Source: Ornithinibacillus contaminans
GTDB taxonomy: Bacteria > Bacillota > Bacilli > Bacillales > Amphibacillaceae
Assembly: GCF_001038425.2 (NCBI RefSeq)
Contig: NZ_LDPV02000015.1
Span: forward strand, 1 to 54,695
DNA length: 54,695 bases
Reading direction: 5' to 3'
In this document: positions 38,067 to 48,996 of the stretch, piece after piece
Layout: each line of letters opens with the position of its first letter
Numbering within the stretch: the first letter of the stretch is position 1
Translations under genes and position numbers: made by a program
Notes under the pieces: model-generated
The model's input: the letters and a program-made list of their open reading frames with translations, nothing else
Told to the model about the DNA's origin: nothing
Database searches by the model: none

Positions 38067-39488
38067 GTGAGCATCTTAGAGAATATCATCGGTCATATCA
38101 ATGATTTTTTATGGTCATACGTACTTATTATCGTTTTAATTGGATTGGGGTTATTTTTCACCATCCGAACGCGTTTTGTTCAATTTATTAATTTTCCTGA
38201 AATGCTGCGTGTTATCTTTGATAAACGTTCCATAGATGCATCAGGGAAAAAAGGTACCTCATCCTTCCAAGCTTTTGCCATCAGTGCTGCGTCACGGGTA
38301 GGTACTGGAAACTTAGCTGGGGTTGCATCTGCAATTGCGCTAGGTGGTCCAGGGGCAGTATTTTGGATGTGGATCATCGCCTTACTCGGTGCTGCGTCAG
38401 GATTCGTTGAAAGCACGTTAGCACAAGTGTATAAGGTGCCAGACAAAAATCAATACCGTGGTGGTCCGGCATATTATATGGAAAAAGGGCTAAATAAGCG
38501 CTGGCTAGGGATTGTATTTGCGATAACGATTACGTTTACATATGGACTCGTGTTTAATTCGGTTCAGTCCAACACGATTAGCCTAGCATTTGAAGGGCAA
38601 TTTGCAGTGGACAGTTATATCATGGCCATCGTATTGCTTTTGCTAACGGCTGCTGTTATCTTCGGAGGATTAAAAAGCATTGCGAATGTGTCACAGGTTA
38701 TCGTTCCAATTATGGCAATACTATACCTTGCCATCGCATTCTATATTGTGCTGTTAAACATTGGCTTAGTTCCAGAAATGCTATCACTTATTTTGGCCAA
38801 TGCGTTTGGGCTAAAAGAGGTAGCTGGTGGAACCTTTGGTGCAGCGATTATGATGGGAATTAAACGTGGTCTATTTTCCAATGAAGCTGGTATGGGTAGT
38901 GCACCAAATGCTGCCGCAACAGCAGAGGTTTCCCATCCGGTAAAGCAAGGCTTAATCCAAGCCTTTGGAGTATTCTTTGACACATTATTAATCTGTTCTG
39001 CCACTGGATTCATTGTCATTACGGCAGGAGGATATGAAGGCAGTCAATTAGATGGAATCCAAATAACGCAAAACGCCTTTACCCAACATATCGGGGATTG
39101 GGCAGGAATATTTGTAGCCATCGCTATCTTCCTATTTGCGTACAGCTCCATTTTAGGAAATTACTATTATGGAGAGAGCAATATTGGTTACATTAAAAAT
39201 AGCCCAGGCTGGCTCTTTGTATACCGTGTTGCTGTCTTGGCGATGGTTGCATTCGGTGCATTAGCAAGTTTTGATTTCGTCTGGGCATTAGCAGACCTTA
39301 CGATGGGTATCATGGCATTAATAAACTTATATGCCATCACCAAACTATATAAAGTCGTCCATCGTGCACTACAAGATTACCGCACACAACGAAAAGCCGG
39401 AAAAGACCCTGTATTTACCCGCGACAGCTTAGATGACGCAACCGGCGTAGAATTTTGGCAACCTGGCCAGGTAAAGGGTAGAGATTAA
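38067..39488 (+). CDS. Alanine/glycine:Na+ symporter (AGCS family)
   Basis: Sodium-coupled amino-acid importer in the cytoplasmic membrane. The family patterns AISAASRVGTGNLAGVASAI, GGPGAVFWMW, and GMGSAPNAAATAEVSHPVKQG are plain, and about eleven hydrophobic segments are present. I start at the GTG at 38067, because AAAGGAG lies about 8 nt upstream and the ATG at 38040 has none. The protein then has 473 residues. The hydrophilic C-terminus ends about GKDPVFTRDSLDDATGVEFW. It is monocistronic. Which amino acid it takes (alanine, glycine, others) is not readable. Confidence 0.9.
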   Translation: MSILENIIGHINDFLWSYVLIIVLIGLGLFFTIRTRFVQFINFPEMLRVIFDKRSIDASGKKGTSSFQAFAISAASRVGTGNLAGVASAIALGGPGAVFWMWIIALLGAASGFVESTLAQVYKVPDKNQYRGGPAYYMEKGLNKRWLGIVFAITITFTYGLVFNSVQSNTISLAFEGQFAVDSYIMAIVLLLLTAAVIFGGLKSIANVSQVIVPIMAILYLAIAFYIVLLNIGLVPEMLSLILANAFGLKEVAGGTFGAAIMMGIKRGLFSNEAGMGSAPNAAATAEVSHPVKQGLIQAFGVFFDTLLICSATGFIVITAGGYEGSQLDGIQITQNAFTQHIGDWAGIFVAIAIFLFAYSSILGNYYYGESNIGYIKNSPGWLFVYRVAVLAMVAFGALASFDFVWALADLTMGIMALINLYAITKLYKVVHRALQDYRTQRKAGKDPVFTRDSLDDATGVEFWQPGQVKGRD

Positions 39489-39500
39489 ATCGAATAAATG

Positions 39501-39535
39501 ACCGCTTACTTTCTTGGAGAGCGAGCGGTTTTTTT
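39501..39535 (+). terminator. Terminator of AGCS symporter gene
   Basis: ACCGCT (39501-39506) pairs with AGCGGT (39524-39529), with a loop of about 17 nt and a run of T. Confidence 0.85.
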
Positions 39536-39573
39536 GTGGGGTGGTGGAGCGCAGTTTGGGAAAAGGGTAGAAC

Positions 39574-39784
39574 ATCGCTCGAAAACCAGAACTATCGCCC
39601 GAAATGCCAGAACATCGCTCAAAATCCTAAACTATCGCTCGAACGGCCAGAACATCGCCCGAAAGCCAGAAGTATCGCTCGAACGGCCGGAATATCGCTC
39701 AAAATCCTAAACTATCGCTCGAACAGCCAGAACTATCGCTCGAAAACCAGAACTATCGCCCAAACGACCAGAACATCGCTCGAA
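39574..39784. repeat. 20-bp periodic ATCGCYCGAA array
   Basis: Eleven copies of ATCGC(T/C)C(G/A)AA start at 39574, 39594, 39614, 39634, 39654, 39674, 39694, 39714, 39735, 39755 and 39775; all steps are 20 bp except one of 21. The ten bases in between are variable but often read NCCAGAAC or CCTAAACT. It sits between the symporter terminator and the hut promoter. ORFs across it are repeat read-through. Confidence 0.85.
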
Positions 39785-39819
39785 ATCCAAATCCAGTTTT
39801 ACCACCACACCCCTACCCC

Positions 39820-39848
39820 TTGCAATCCAATAAGAAACCGTTTACAAT
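39820..39848 (+). promoter_or_regulatory. Predicted sigma-A promoter of hut operon
   Basis: TTGCAA (39820-39825), 17-bp spacer, TACAAT (39843-39848). Transcription would start near 39855, about 30 nt before the leader ORF. Confidence 0.7.
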
Positions 39849-39884
39849 TAAAAGTAAGAAAATTAACACAATGAGGTGCGAAGA

Positions 39885-39950
39885 ATGCGTAACATTCACG
39901 CGCAATATCAATTAATCCTTAAATATGCTGGAGGCTGGGAAAATTCCTGA
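39885..39950 (+). CDS. Putative 21-aa leader peptide of hut operon
   Basis: A 21-codon ORF beginning ATG-CGT-AAC-ATT-CAC (MRNIH) and ending GGWENS-stop. A GAGGTG Shine-Dalgarno lies 8 nt upstream of the ATG. The stop codon TGA (39948-39950) falls at the 3' arm of the terminator hairpin, and hutH follows 57 nt later. Placement between promoter and terminator of a catabolic operon is that of a leader peptide whose translation decides termination. There is a single histidine codon (fifth), so classical His-codon stalling is unlikely; ribosome arrest at or near the stop is an alternative. It could be an unrelated small protein. Confidence 0.5.
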   Translation: MRNIHAQYQLILKYAGGWENS

Positions 39951-39961
39951 GCCTCCTTTTT
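39930..39961 (+). terminator. Leader terminator upstream of hutH
   Basis: GGAGGCT (39930-39936) and AGCCTCC (39950-39956) are a perfect 7-bp stem with a 13-nt loop and five T. It overlaps the end of the leader ORF and lies before all hut genes, so it must be bypassed for expression. It may be the target of an antitermination mechanism, as HutP is in B. subtilis, but no hutP is seen here. Confidence 0.8.
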
Positions 39962-40007
39962 GTTTGATCACTTTATCTTGGTAAAGCACTACTTTGGAGG
40001 TGTAAGC

Positions 40008-41531
40008 ATGGTGTTATTAACTGGCAGTTCATTAACGTTAGAAGAAGTTAAACGCGTTATTTATCAACGGGAGCCTGTCGTTTTATGTGATAGCCAGCGG
40101 CAGAAGATTGATGAAAATAGGTGCACAGTTGAACAGATGTTGGAAGACAAGTCGGTTATGTATGGGATCAATACGGGCTTTGGGAAGTTTAGTGATGTCG
40201 TCATTGGCTCGGCAGACGTTGAGGAGCTTCAGCTAAATTTAATCCATTCCCATGCATGTGGGGTAGGGGAACCATTTGAGGAGTCCATTAGTCGGGCAAT
40301 GGTATTGCTACGCGCCAATGCACTTGCCCAAGGGTATTCAGGTGTTCGGTCAGCGCTTGTGCAGCAGTTAATTAATCTCGTCAATGCGGCGATCCATCCC
40401 GTAATCCCGCAGCAAGGGTCGCTTGGCGCGAGTGGTGATTTAGCACCGCTTTCGCATCTGGCTCTCGTTTTATTAGGGGAGGGAGAAGTATTTTATCAAG
40501 GGAACAGAATGCCGACAATGGAAGCATTACAAGCAGAAGGATTGCAGCCAATTACCTTACAAGCGAAAGAAGGCCTAGCACTCATTAACGGGACACAGGC
40601 GATGACGGCGGTTGGTGTTGTTGCCTATTTGCAGCTGGAAAAATTAATGCATCAAAGTGAATTAACGGCCGCGATGACGTTAGAAGGCTTATATGGGATT
40701 ATTGATGCGTTCGATGCCGACTTACACCGTGTTAGAGGGCATCAGGAACAAGTAGAAGTGGCCCAAAGAATGCAAACAATACTTCGAGACAGTCAACTCA
40801 CAACCGTACAAGGTGAAATTCGTGTGCAGGATGCGTACTCCTTAAGATGTATTCCGCAGGTTTTAGGTGCATGCTGGCAAACAATCAACTATGCAAAGGA
40901 AAAGCTAACAACAGAAATCAATGCGGTCACCGACAATCCATTAATTTTTTCTCATTCGAATAAAGTTATTTCTGGTGGGAATTTTCATGGTCAGCCGATT
41001 GCCTTTGCGATGGATTTTCTCAAACTAGGTATAGCTGAAACAGCAAGTATCTCAGAGCGACGAATCGAGCGGTTAGTTAATCCACAACTCAATGATTTAC
41101 CTGCCTTTTTAAGTCCGAATCCAGGACTAGAATCAGGTGCGATGATAATGCAGTATAGTGCAGCTTCACTCGTATCGGAAAATAAAACATTGGCACATCC
41201 AGCAAGTGTGGATTCGATCCCATCCTCAGCCAACCAGGAGGATCACGTCAGCATGGGGACGATAGCCGCTCGGCATGCATTGGCAATGCTGCAAAACACA
41301 AGACGTGTCATTGCAATTGAACTGATTTGTGCGATGCAAGCAGTGGAATATCGTGGGATTGAAAAAATGGCAAGGGCGACGCGTGATTTTTATAAGCGTG
41401 CGCGGAAAATCGTGGCGAGTATCACGAAGGATCGCGTTTTTTCAACGGATATTGAGAAATTGACCAACTGGTTAATGGAATCGAGTGAAAGTGAAGTCAA
41501 TTTGGAAAAAGGAGAGGTGAAGCCTGTATGA
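40008..41531 (+). CDS. hutH: Histidine ammonia-lyase
   Basis: First step of histidine degradation: L-histidine to urocanate plus ammonia. The MIO cofactor triad A141-S142-G143 lies in [25 protein letters not shown] (about 51-61) and [11 protein letters not shown] near 395 are family signatures. Its 507 residues match bacterial HutH. The ATG at 40008 has GGAGGTG 6-7 nt upstream; the reading from 39960 would begin inside the leader terminator's T-tract. The stop overlaps the hutU start by 4 nt (ATGA). Confidence 0.95.
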   Translation: MVLLTGSSLTLEEVKRVIYQREPVVLCDSQRQKIDENRCTVEQMLEDKSVMYGINTGFGKFSDVVIGSADVEELQLNLIHSHACGVGEPFEESISRAMVLLRANALAQGYSGVRSALVQQLINLVNAAIHPVIPQQGSLGASGDLAPLSHLALVLLGEGEVFYQGNRMPTMEALQAEGLQPITLQAKEGLALINGTQAMTAVGVVAYLQLEKLMHQSELTAAMTLEGLYGIIDAFDADLHRVRGHQEQVEVAQRMQTILRDSQLTTVQGEIRVQDAYSLRCIPQVLGACWQTINYAKEKLTTEINAVTDNPLIFSHSNKVISGGNFHGQPIAFAMDFLKLGIAETASISERRIERLVNPQLNDLPAFLSPNPGLESGAMIMQYSAASLVSENKTLAHPASVDSIPSSANQEDHVSMGTIAARHALAMLQNTRRVIAIELICAMQAVEYRGIEKMARATRDFYKRARKIVASITKDRVFSTDIEKLTNWLMESSESEVNLEKGEVKPV

Positions 41532-43180
41532 ATCGAGTAGAGGTTCGTGCCAAAAGAGGATTGGAATTAGAGTGTAAGGGCTGGGAGCAGGAAGCGGCAC
41601 TCCGCATGCTGTACAACAATCTTGATCCCGAGGTAGCAGAAAACCCGGAGGAATTGGTTGTCTATGGTGGGATTGGAAAAGCAGCACGAAATTGGGATGC
41701 TTTTCATGCCATTGTTAAAACGCTACGAAATCTGGAGAACGATGAAACAATGCTGATCCAATCTGGAAAACCAGTTGGGGTATTTAAAACCCATCGCCAC
41801 GCACCACGAGTACTATTAGCAAACTCTGTATTGGTACCGAAGTGGGCAACATGGGAACATTTTCACCAGTTAGATCAACAGGGGTTAATGATGTATGGAC
41901 AAATGACAGCGGGAAGCTGGATTTATATTGGAACACAAGGCATTCTCCAAGGGACATATGAAACCTTCGCCGCAGTTGCAAAAGAGCATTTCGGAGGATC
42001 CCTAAAAGGTACGATCACCTTGACCGCAGGACTAGGTGGAATGGGTGGTGCACAGCCATTAGCGGTGACGATGAACGAAGGTGTGGTTATTGCAGTTGAC
42101 GTTGATAAATCGAGGATCGAGAAGCGGCTCAAGACGAAATACTGTGATGTCATGACCGAAAGTATTGAGGATGCTATTAACCTAGCGACTGAGGCAAAGG
42201 ATGCGGGTAGAGCCCTATCAATTGGTTTAATCGGAAATGCTGCAGAGGTACATCACGAACTCCTCAAGCGACCAATTCAAATTGACATCGTAACCGATCA
42301 GACATCGGCTCATGATCCGTTAAATGGCTATATTCCGCTCGGCTATACAATAACAGAAGCGGAGTCACTACGTAAATTAGACCCGGAAAAATATATGTCT
42401 CTAGCGAAGCAAAGCATGGCGAAACATGTGGAGGCGATGCTTGCTTATCAAGAAACAGGGTCCATCGTTTTCGATTATGGCAATAATATCCGACAAGTTG
42501 CCAAGGATGAAGGAGTTACCAACGCATTTGATTTTCCGGGCTTTGTACCTGCTTACATTCGCCCACTATTTTGTGAGGGCAAAGGTCCATTCAGATGGGC
42601 AGCATTGTCTGGTGACCCAGCGGACATTTATCGTACCGATCAATTAATAAAGGAGCTTTTCCCGGAAAATGAAGCACTCCTGCGCTGGATTGATTTGGCA
42701 GCGGAACGCGTGGCATTTCAAGGATTGCCAGCTAGGATTTGTTGGTTAGGCTACGGGGAAAGAGCGAAACTGGGGTTAGCGATTAATGAACTCGTACGAA
42801 CAGGGGAATTAAAAGCACCAATTGTCATCGGTAGGGATCATTTGGACTGTGGTTCCGTTGCCTCACCGAACCGGGAAACAGAAAGTATGAAGGATGGAAG
42901 TGACGCAGTAGGCGATTGGGCAATCCTCAATGCGTTACTAAATACAGCAGCAGGTGGCTCATGGGTATCGTTCCATCATGGTGGCGGTGTTGGAATGGGC
43001 TATTCCTTACATGCTGGGATGGTAATTGTAGCCGATGGGACAGATTTGGCAAAAGAAAGACTAGAGCGAGTACTTACAACAGATCCAGGTATGGGAATCA
43101 TTCGTCATGCAGATGCAGGTTATGAGACAGCACAACAATTTGCAGACGAACATGGTATTACGATACCGATGAAAAAGTAA
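41528..43180 (+). CDS. hutU: Urocanate hydratase
   Basis: Converts urocanate to 4-imidazolone-5-propionate with tightly bound NAD+. The nucleotide motif GLGGMGG is at 168-174 inside [20 protein letters not shown], and the [18 protein letters not shown] block contains the conserved active-site cysteine region. Its 550 residues match the family. It overlaps hutH by 4 nt and is followed by hutI after 12 nt. Confidence 0.95.
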   Translation: MNRVEVRAKRGLELECKGWEQEAALRMLYNNLDPEVAENPEELVVYGGIGKAARNWDAFHAIVKTLRNLENDETMLIQSGKPVGVFKTHRHAPRVLLANSVLVPKWATWEHFHQLDQQGLMMYGQMTAGSWIYIGTQGILQGTYETFAAVAKEHFGGSLKGTITLTAGLGGMGGAQPLAVTMNEGVVIAVDVDKSRIEKRLKTKYCDVMTESIEDAINLATEAKDAGRALSIGLIGNAAEVHHELLKRPIQIDIVTDQTSAHDPLNGYIPLGYTITEAESLRKLDPEKYMSLAKQSMAKHVEAMLAYQETGSIVFDYGNNIRQVAKDEGVTNAFDFPGFVPAYIRPLFCEGKGPFRWAALSGDPADIYRTDQLIKELFPENEALLRWIDLAAERVAFQGLPARICWLGYGERAKLGLAINELVRTGELKAPIVIGRDHLDCGSVASPNRETESMKDGSDAVGDWAILNALLNTAAGGSWVSFHHGGGVGMGYSLHAGMVIVADGTDLAKERLERVLTTDPGMGIIRHADAGYETAQQFADEHGITIPMKK

Positions 43181-43192
43181 GGGGGAGTATAG

Positions 43193-45392
<2,200 letters not shown>

Positions 45393-45393
<1 letters not shown>

Positions 45394-45419
45394 CGTGCAA
45401 GGCTCATCGCCCTGCACGC
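45393..45419. terminator. Hairpin at end of hut operon
   Basis: GCGTGCA (45393-45399) and TGCACGC (45413-45419) pair perfectly. There is no clear U-tract on either strand, so it may be a 3' stabiliser rather than a full terminator. It separates convergent hutG and the HxlR gene. Confidence 0.55.
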
Positions 45420-45422
45420 ATA

Positions 45423-45758
45423 TTAACTCTCCGTAATCTTATCACTAACTTCGTCCAATTCAATCCAATCATTAGCCCAGCTCTGAATATCATCAATAAC
45501 TGGTCGAAGTGATTCACCTTTTTTGGACAAAGAGTATTCAATTCGAACTGGAAATTCGGAATAAATATTTCGCTCTACTATGCCTTCCTTTTCAAGCATC
45601 TTGAGTCGGTCGGAGAGCAGTCTGCCGCTAATTGGTAAATTTGATTCCATTTCCGAAAAACGCTTTTCGCCGGTTAATAGTTCAAATAAAATCAAACCAA
45701 CCCAGCGTTTGCTTATGATCTGCATCGCTTTTTCAAATCGTGGACATAATTCACTCAT
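45423..45758 (-). CDS. HxlR-family regulator, YodB-like with N-terminal cysteine
   Basis: Winged-helix DNA-binding dimer of the HxlR/DUF24 family. The start MSELCPRFEKAMQIISKRWVG contains a cysteine at position 5 at the place of the redox-active Cys6 of B. subtilis YodB, so it may sense electrophiles or disulfide stress (inference). The recognition region is FSEMESNLPISGRLLSDRLKMLEKEGIV and the wing follows. I use the ATG at 45758 after GAGGTGATC. The gene is divergent from the aminopeptidase gene, with an inverted repeat in between that could be its operator. Confidence 0.85.
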   Translation of the reverse strand: MSELCPRFEKAMQIISKRWVGLILFELLTGEKRFSEMESNLPISGRLLSDRLKMLEKEGIVERNIYSEFPVRIEYSLSKKGESLRPVIDDIQSWANDWIELDEVSDKITES

Positions 45759-45803
45759 TAGGATCACCTCTCTAACCGTGGTATCGTAATAGGTTACCTT
45801 AAC

Positions 45804-45820
45804 TTACTTACAAAAAGTAA
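45804..45820. promoter_or_regulatory. Inverted repeat, likely HxlR-type operator
   Basis: TTACTTacaaaAAGTAA is a perfect 6-bp inverted repeat around five bases, 46 bp upstream of the HxlR start codon. The general shape (TACTT...AAGTA) resembles operators of YodB-like regulators. Autoregulation is likely; control of the divergent aminopeptidase gene is possible. Confidence 0.5.
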
Positions 45821-45968
45821 CTGAAATAATCATATCATAACCATTTAGAAGTGTAAAATGCTAAAATTTAGAAGCAATTCACAAAACTAGTGAAAGTTAG
45901 TTGGATATTTTGGTATTTTGTGAAATAATAACGGTATACGAAATATTATTTTTATTGGAGGTTTCGAA

Positions 45969-47213
45969 ATGGTATCACAACAAATTCAAGAAAAATATGC
46001 CGAATTAGCTCTTCGTACAGGTGTTAATTTGCAAAAAGGGCAAGCATTAATGATAAACAGTTCATTAGAAGGGGCAGATTTCACCAAGATTGTTGCAAAA
46101 AAAGCCTATGAGCTAGGTGCTAAAGACGTACATATTAACTGGGCTGACGATGAATTAACATTATTAAAATACCAATATGCGCCAGAAGAAGTTATTGCCG
46201 ACTATCCAGAATGGAAGGTTAAACTTCATGATACGTTTGCAGAAGATGGGGCAGCTGTTCTAAATATCCGTTCAACCAATCCAGATCTTCTAAAAGATAT
46301 CGATCCGAAAAAAGTAGCAAAAGCAAATAAGGCTGCGGCACAAGCTATGACGAATTTCCGTAAATATACGATGAACGATAAGATAACGTGGTCAATTATC
46401 TCTATCCCAACAGGGGACTGGGCACAAAAGATTTTCCCAGACAAATCTCGTGAAGATGCGATCGCAAGTCTTTGGGAAGCAATTATTAAAATTGTACGCG
46501 TGGATCAAGAAGATCCAATTGCAGCATGGGATGCCCATAATGAAACATTGAAAACTGCGCGTGAGATTTTAAATGAGAAAAACTACAAAAAGCTTATCTT
46601 TAAAGCACCAGGAACTGATTTAGAATTAGAGCTTCCAGATGGCCATATTTGGAAGGGTGGATCAGCTGTTTCTGAAAAAGGCATTACCTTCAATCCGAAT
46701 ATGCCTACCGAAGAAGTATTCTCGATGCCACATAAATATGGTGTCAATGGAACAGTTGCGAGCACGAAGCCATTGAACTATGGTGGAAGCTTAATCGATA
46801 ACTTTAGCCTAACATTCAAAGACGGTAAAGTAGTTGATTTTAAAGCAGAACAGGGACAAGATACATTAAAACACTTGTTAGAAACAGATGAAGGAGCAAG
46901 TCGTTTAGGAGAAATCGCACTTGTACCACACGAATCTCCTGTTTCCCAATCAGGGTTAATTTTCTATAATACATTATTTGATGAAAATGCCTCCTGCCAT
47001 ATCGCACTTGGAAAAGCATATCCAACCAATGTTAAAGGTGGATCTGCGATGAATGAAGCAGAGCTAGATAAAGCGGGCGTAAATGATAGCTTAACACACG
47101 TGGACTTCATGATCGGATCTGAAAAGCTTGACATCGATGGTGTAAAAGCTGACGGTTCAAGTGAGCCAGTTTTCCGCAACGGAACATGGGCATTAGATAT
47201 TACAGGAAAATAA
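45969..47213 (+). CDS. Aminopeptidase, M29 family (AmpS-like)
   Basis: Cytoplasmic metallo-aminopeptidase that removes N-terminal residues from peptides. Family blocks are FKAPGTDLELELPDGHIWKGG (about 200-220), NPNMPTEEVFSMPHKYGVNGTVAST with the metal-binding glutamate and histidine, and LGEIALVPHESPVSQSG (about 315-331), with SCHIALGKAYP near 350. Its 414 residues match AmpS/AmpT. GGAGG precedes the ATG. Peptides delivered by the Opp systems would be its natural substrates (inference). Monocistronic, ends at a strong terminator. Confidence 0.9.
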   Translation: MVSQQIQEKYAELALRTGVNLQKGQALMINSSLEGADFTKIVAKKAYELGAKDVHINWADDELTLLKYQYAPEEVIADYPEWKVKLHDTFAEDGAAVLNIRSTNPDLLKDIDPKKVAKANKAAAQAMTNFRKYTMNDKITWSIISIPTGDWAQKIFPDKSREDAIASLWEAIIKIVRVDQEDPIAAWDAHNETLKTAREILNEKNYKKLIFKAPGTDLELELPDGHIWKGGSAVSEKGITFNPNMPTEEVFSMPHKYGVNGTVASTKPLNYGGSLIDNFSLTFKDGKVVDFKAEQGQDTLKHLLETDEGASRLGEIALVPHESPVSQSGLIFYNTLFDENASCHIALGKAYPTNVKGGSAMNEAELDKAGVNDSLTHVDFMIGSEKLDIDGVKADGSSEPVFRNGTWALDITGK

Positions 47214-47223
47214 ACCATAAGAA

Positions 47224-47260
47224 AAACCTGCTACACGCTAAGGGTGTGGCAGGTTTTTTA
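47224..47260 (+). terminator. Terminator after aminopeptidase gene
   Basis: AAACCTGC and GCAGGTTT with an inner CAC/GTG form the stem, followed by a T-run. Confidence 0.9.
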
Positions 47261-47280
47261 TGTGGTAAGAATCTTTTAAC

Positions 47281-47400
47281 CTAGTATTCTTTTTTATTGA
47301 AAATACTTGCGATAGCATGGGAAATTTCTATTCCCTGATAGGAAAATAAAACAACCGCAGTTACCGAAAATACTCCCATCATAATTATACGAGCCAACAT
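47281..47400 (-). CDS. Small membrane protein (39 aa)
   Basis: Not recognised. The minus-strand ORF begins MLARIIMMGVFSVTAVVLF (a likely membrane helix, about 4-21), continues SYQGIEISHAIASIF and ends NKKEY. GAGGAGG lies 12 nt before the ATG, slightly far but strong. It lies 38 nt downstream of another small membrane-protein gene and is probably cotranscribed with it. Confidence 0.45.
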   Translation of the reverse strand: MLARIIMMGVFSVTAVVLFSYQGIEISHAIASIFNKKEY

Positions 47401-47438
47401 AATTCGCTTTAGCCTCCTCTAAAAAACAATGTGATTAT

Positions 47439-47765
47439 CTAATTTGTTTTTAAAAGAGGTGAAACAACGTAATTCGATTGGTAAAAGATCGGTGTGAGTA
47501 CGATAAGTCGTCTTACTAATTGGATAACAAACCGGAATGAGAAGATGAAGTAGAATCCTACAAAAACAAACATCTCGAAACCTTGCATGGTTATCTTATG
47601 TTTCCCGTATCCATCAATAGGCTGCAAATCCTCCGAAGTAGAGGAAGCGCTGTTTCCATTTTCTTGAACAACTAAAGGACTGCTATGATCAATATGGGCG
47701 GGAAAAAGTAAGAAAGAACCACTTATAATCGCGACAATCATCAAAAGGGCAACGTATTTTTTCAT
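47439..47765 (-). CDS. Small two-span membrane protein (108 aa)
   Basis: Not recognised. The protein has an N-terminal hydrophobic segment (about 4-22, perhaps a signal peptide), a polar extracytoplasmic stretch of about 40 residues (S/N/E rich), a second membrane helix (about 62-84, MFVFVGFYFIFSFRFVI) and a short cytoplasmic end. AGGGGAGTG before the ATG at 47765 supports the start. It is followed by the 39-aa membrane ORF. Function unknown. Confidence 0.55.
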   Translation of the reverse strand: MKKYVALLMIVAIISGSFLLFPAHIDHSSPLVVQENGNSASSTSEDLQPIDGYGKHKITMQGFEMFVFVGFYFIFSFRFVIQLVRRLIVLTPIFYQSNYVVSPLLKTN

Positions 47766-47888
47766 CAAAATCACTCCCCTTTTTTGTAATGTATATCAGT
47801 ATACACCCATTTTCATTAAAAAAGAAGTTTAAAAGATTAATGAAATTGTAAATTTACACGGATGGGTGGCTTGAGTCTACGCCATTCC

Positions 47889-48695
47889 TTAATTCTTCGC
47901 AAAAGCCCCGTCAACCTCTACCGTTTCATAAACATTGATAAATGCTTTCGCATCATGCTTACGGACAATTTCTTTAATTTGCATCGTTTCATAGCGGGTA
48001 ACGACCATCATCAGAACTTGTTTCTTCTCTAATGTATAGCCGCCATAGCCATCGGTAATCGTGATACCGCGATAAATCGATTGCAGGAGCTCCTTACGAA
48101 TCGGCTCTCCCTTAGTCGTGACAATTTGCATCGTTAGTTTGATGTGACTCGTATGGATTTTATCAATAATTCTTCCGGATATATAGATAGACAGCAATGT
48201 ATATAACGCAATATTCCAATCAAAAATCGCGCCAGAAATGAGAACAATAATCCCATTCATACCGGTCAAAATTAACCCAACACTAACATTGCTTACCCGT
48301 GAAACAATAATCGCGACAATGTCTAAGCCACCTGATGAACCGGAGTATTTCAGAATGAGTCCAATTCCGATTCCGCATAAAGCACCACCAAATAGGGTGG
48401 AAAGTAAGATGTTGTCAGCGACTTGAACGACTGGTAATACATATAAAAATATTGAAAGTGAAATCACACATAATAAAGTATTCGTCGTAATTTCTTTTCC
48501 AAGTTTATAATAGCTTAATATGATAAGCGGAATGTTTAACACGAAATTCAGAATTCCTGTATCAAATGGCGTTATGAGCCCAAGTAATATGGCGATACCG
48601 CTGATGCCACTACTTAATATATGATAGGGAACAAGAAAGAAATTGAATGAAAAAGCGATGATCAACGATCCTAGAATTACAATAATATTCTTCAA
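47889..48695 (-). CDS. YitT family membrane protein (DUF161/DUF2179)
   Basis: Conserved Firmicutes membrane protein of unknown function. Five or six hydrophobic segments, including FNFFLVPYHILSSGISGIAILLG and LKYSGSSGGLDIVAIIVSR (the characteristic SGG.D pattern), precede a soluble C-terminal DUF2179 domain (about 190-268, RKELLQSIYRGITITDGYGGYT). I place the start at the TTG at 48695, since GAGGAGG is 8 nt upstream; the ATG at 48746 has no ribosome site. A small-RNA-like transcription unit ends 155 nt upstream on the same strand. Confidence 0.85.
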   Translation of the reverse strand: MKNIIVILGSLIIAFSFNFFLVPYHILSSGISGIAILLGLITPFDTGILNFVLNIPLIILSYYKLGKEITTNTLLCVISLSIFLYVLPVVQVADNILLSTLFGGALCGIGIGLILKYSGSSGGLDIVAIIVSRVSNVSVGLILTGMNGIIVLISGAIFDWNIALYTLLSIYISGRIIDKIHTSHIKLTMQIVTTKGEPIRKELLQSIYRGITITDGYGGYTLEKKQVLMMVVTRYETMQIKEIVRKHDAKAFINVYETVEVDGAFAKN

Positions 48696-48849
48696 GCTGT
48701 AAACCTCCTCGTGAAGCAGAAAAAATAACCATATAAAATGGAGCATTATTTCTAGTATTGTCTATCGAAAGGGATGTATAATCCTGATTTGGATGTGTAA
48801 GGATATGATGTTCTGTATAGTACAGATTGTGATAAGCCGTAAGATAAAT

Positions 48850-48996
48850 AAAAAAACTTATCCTGTTATCGGGACAAGTTAAAAATTACAATATAACAAC
48901 ACTACACCAACCGGTGGACATGCCCCTAGTTAGGAGGATGCCAAGGGGAATCTCTTAGCTATATCGAAATTGTTCACTTTATCGCTTTAGTTAATT
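48850..48996 (-). ncRNA. Predicted structured non-coding RNA with CCUCCU loop
   Basis: On the minus strand TTGACG (49026-49031), 17 bp and TAACAT (49003-49008) form a good promoter. About 147 nt later AACTTGTCC/GGATAAGTT plus T7 (48850-48880) forms an intrinsic terminator. No ORF lies between. The RNA can fold an ACAAU..AUAUA/UAUAUUGU outer stem, a CCCCU/AGGGG hairpin with a 16-nt loop showing UCCUCCU, and a CACC/GGUG hairpin. A C-rich loop complementary to Shine-Dalgarno sites is typical of Gram-positive trans-acting sRNAs. It could also be a riboswitch-like leader of the yitT-family gene. I do not recognise a known family. Confidence 0.5.

Noticed and set aside
39498-39874. Two overlapping plus-strand ORFs rich in YRSK/IAR repeats
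   Set aside because: Read-through of the 20-bp array; periodic composition and no ribosome site.
39871-39915. Alternative 14-codon leader ORF (MRCEEC...) overlapping the hut leader
   Set aside because: No ribosome site before 39871; the ATG itself is part of the GAGGTG site used by the ORF at 39885.
48850-48996. T-box leader
   Set aside because: No AGGGTGGNACCGCG-type antiterminator box and no biosynthetic or synthetase gene downstream.
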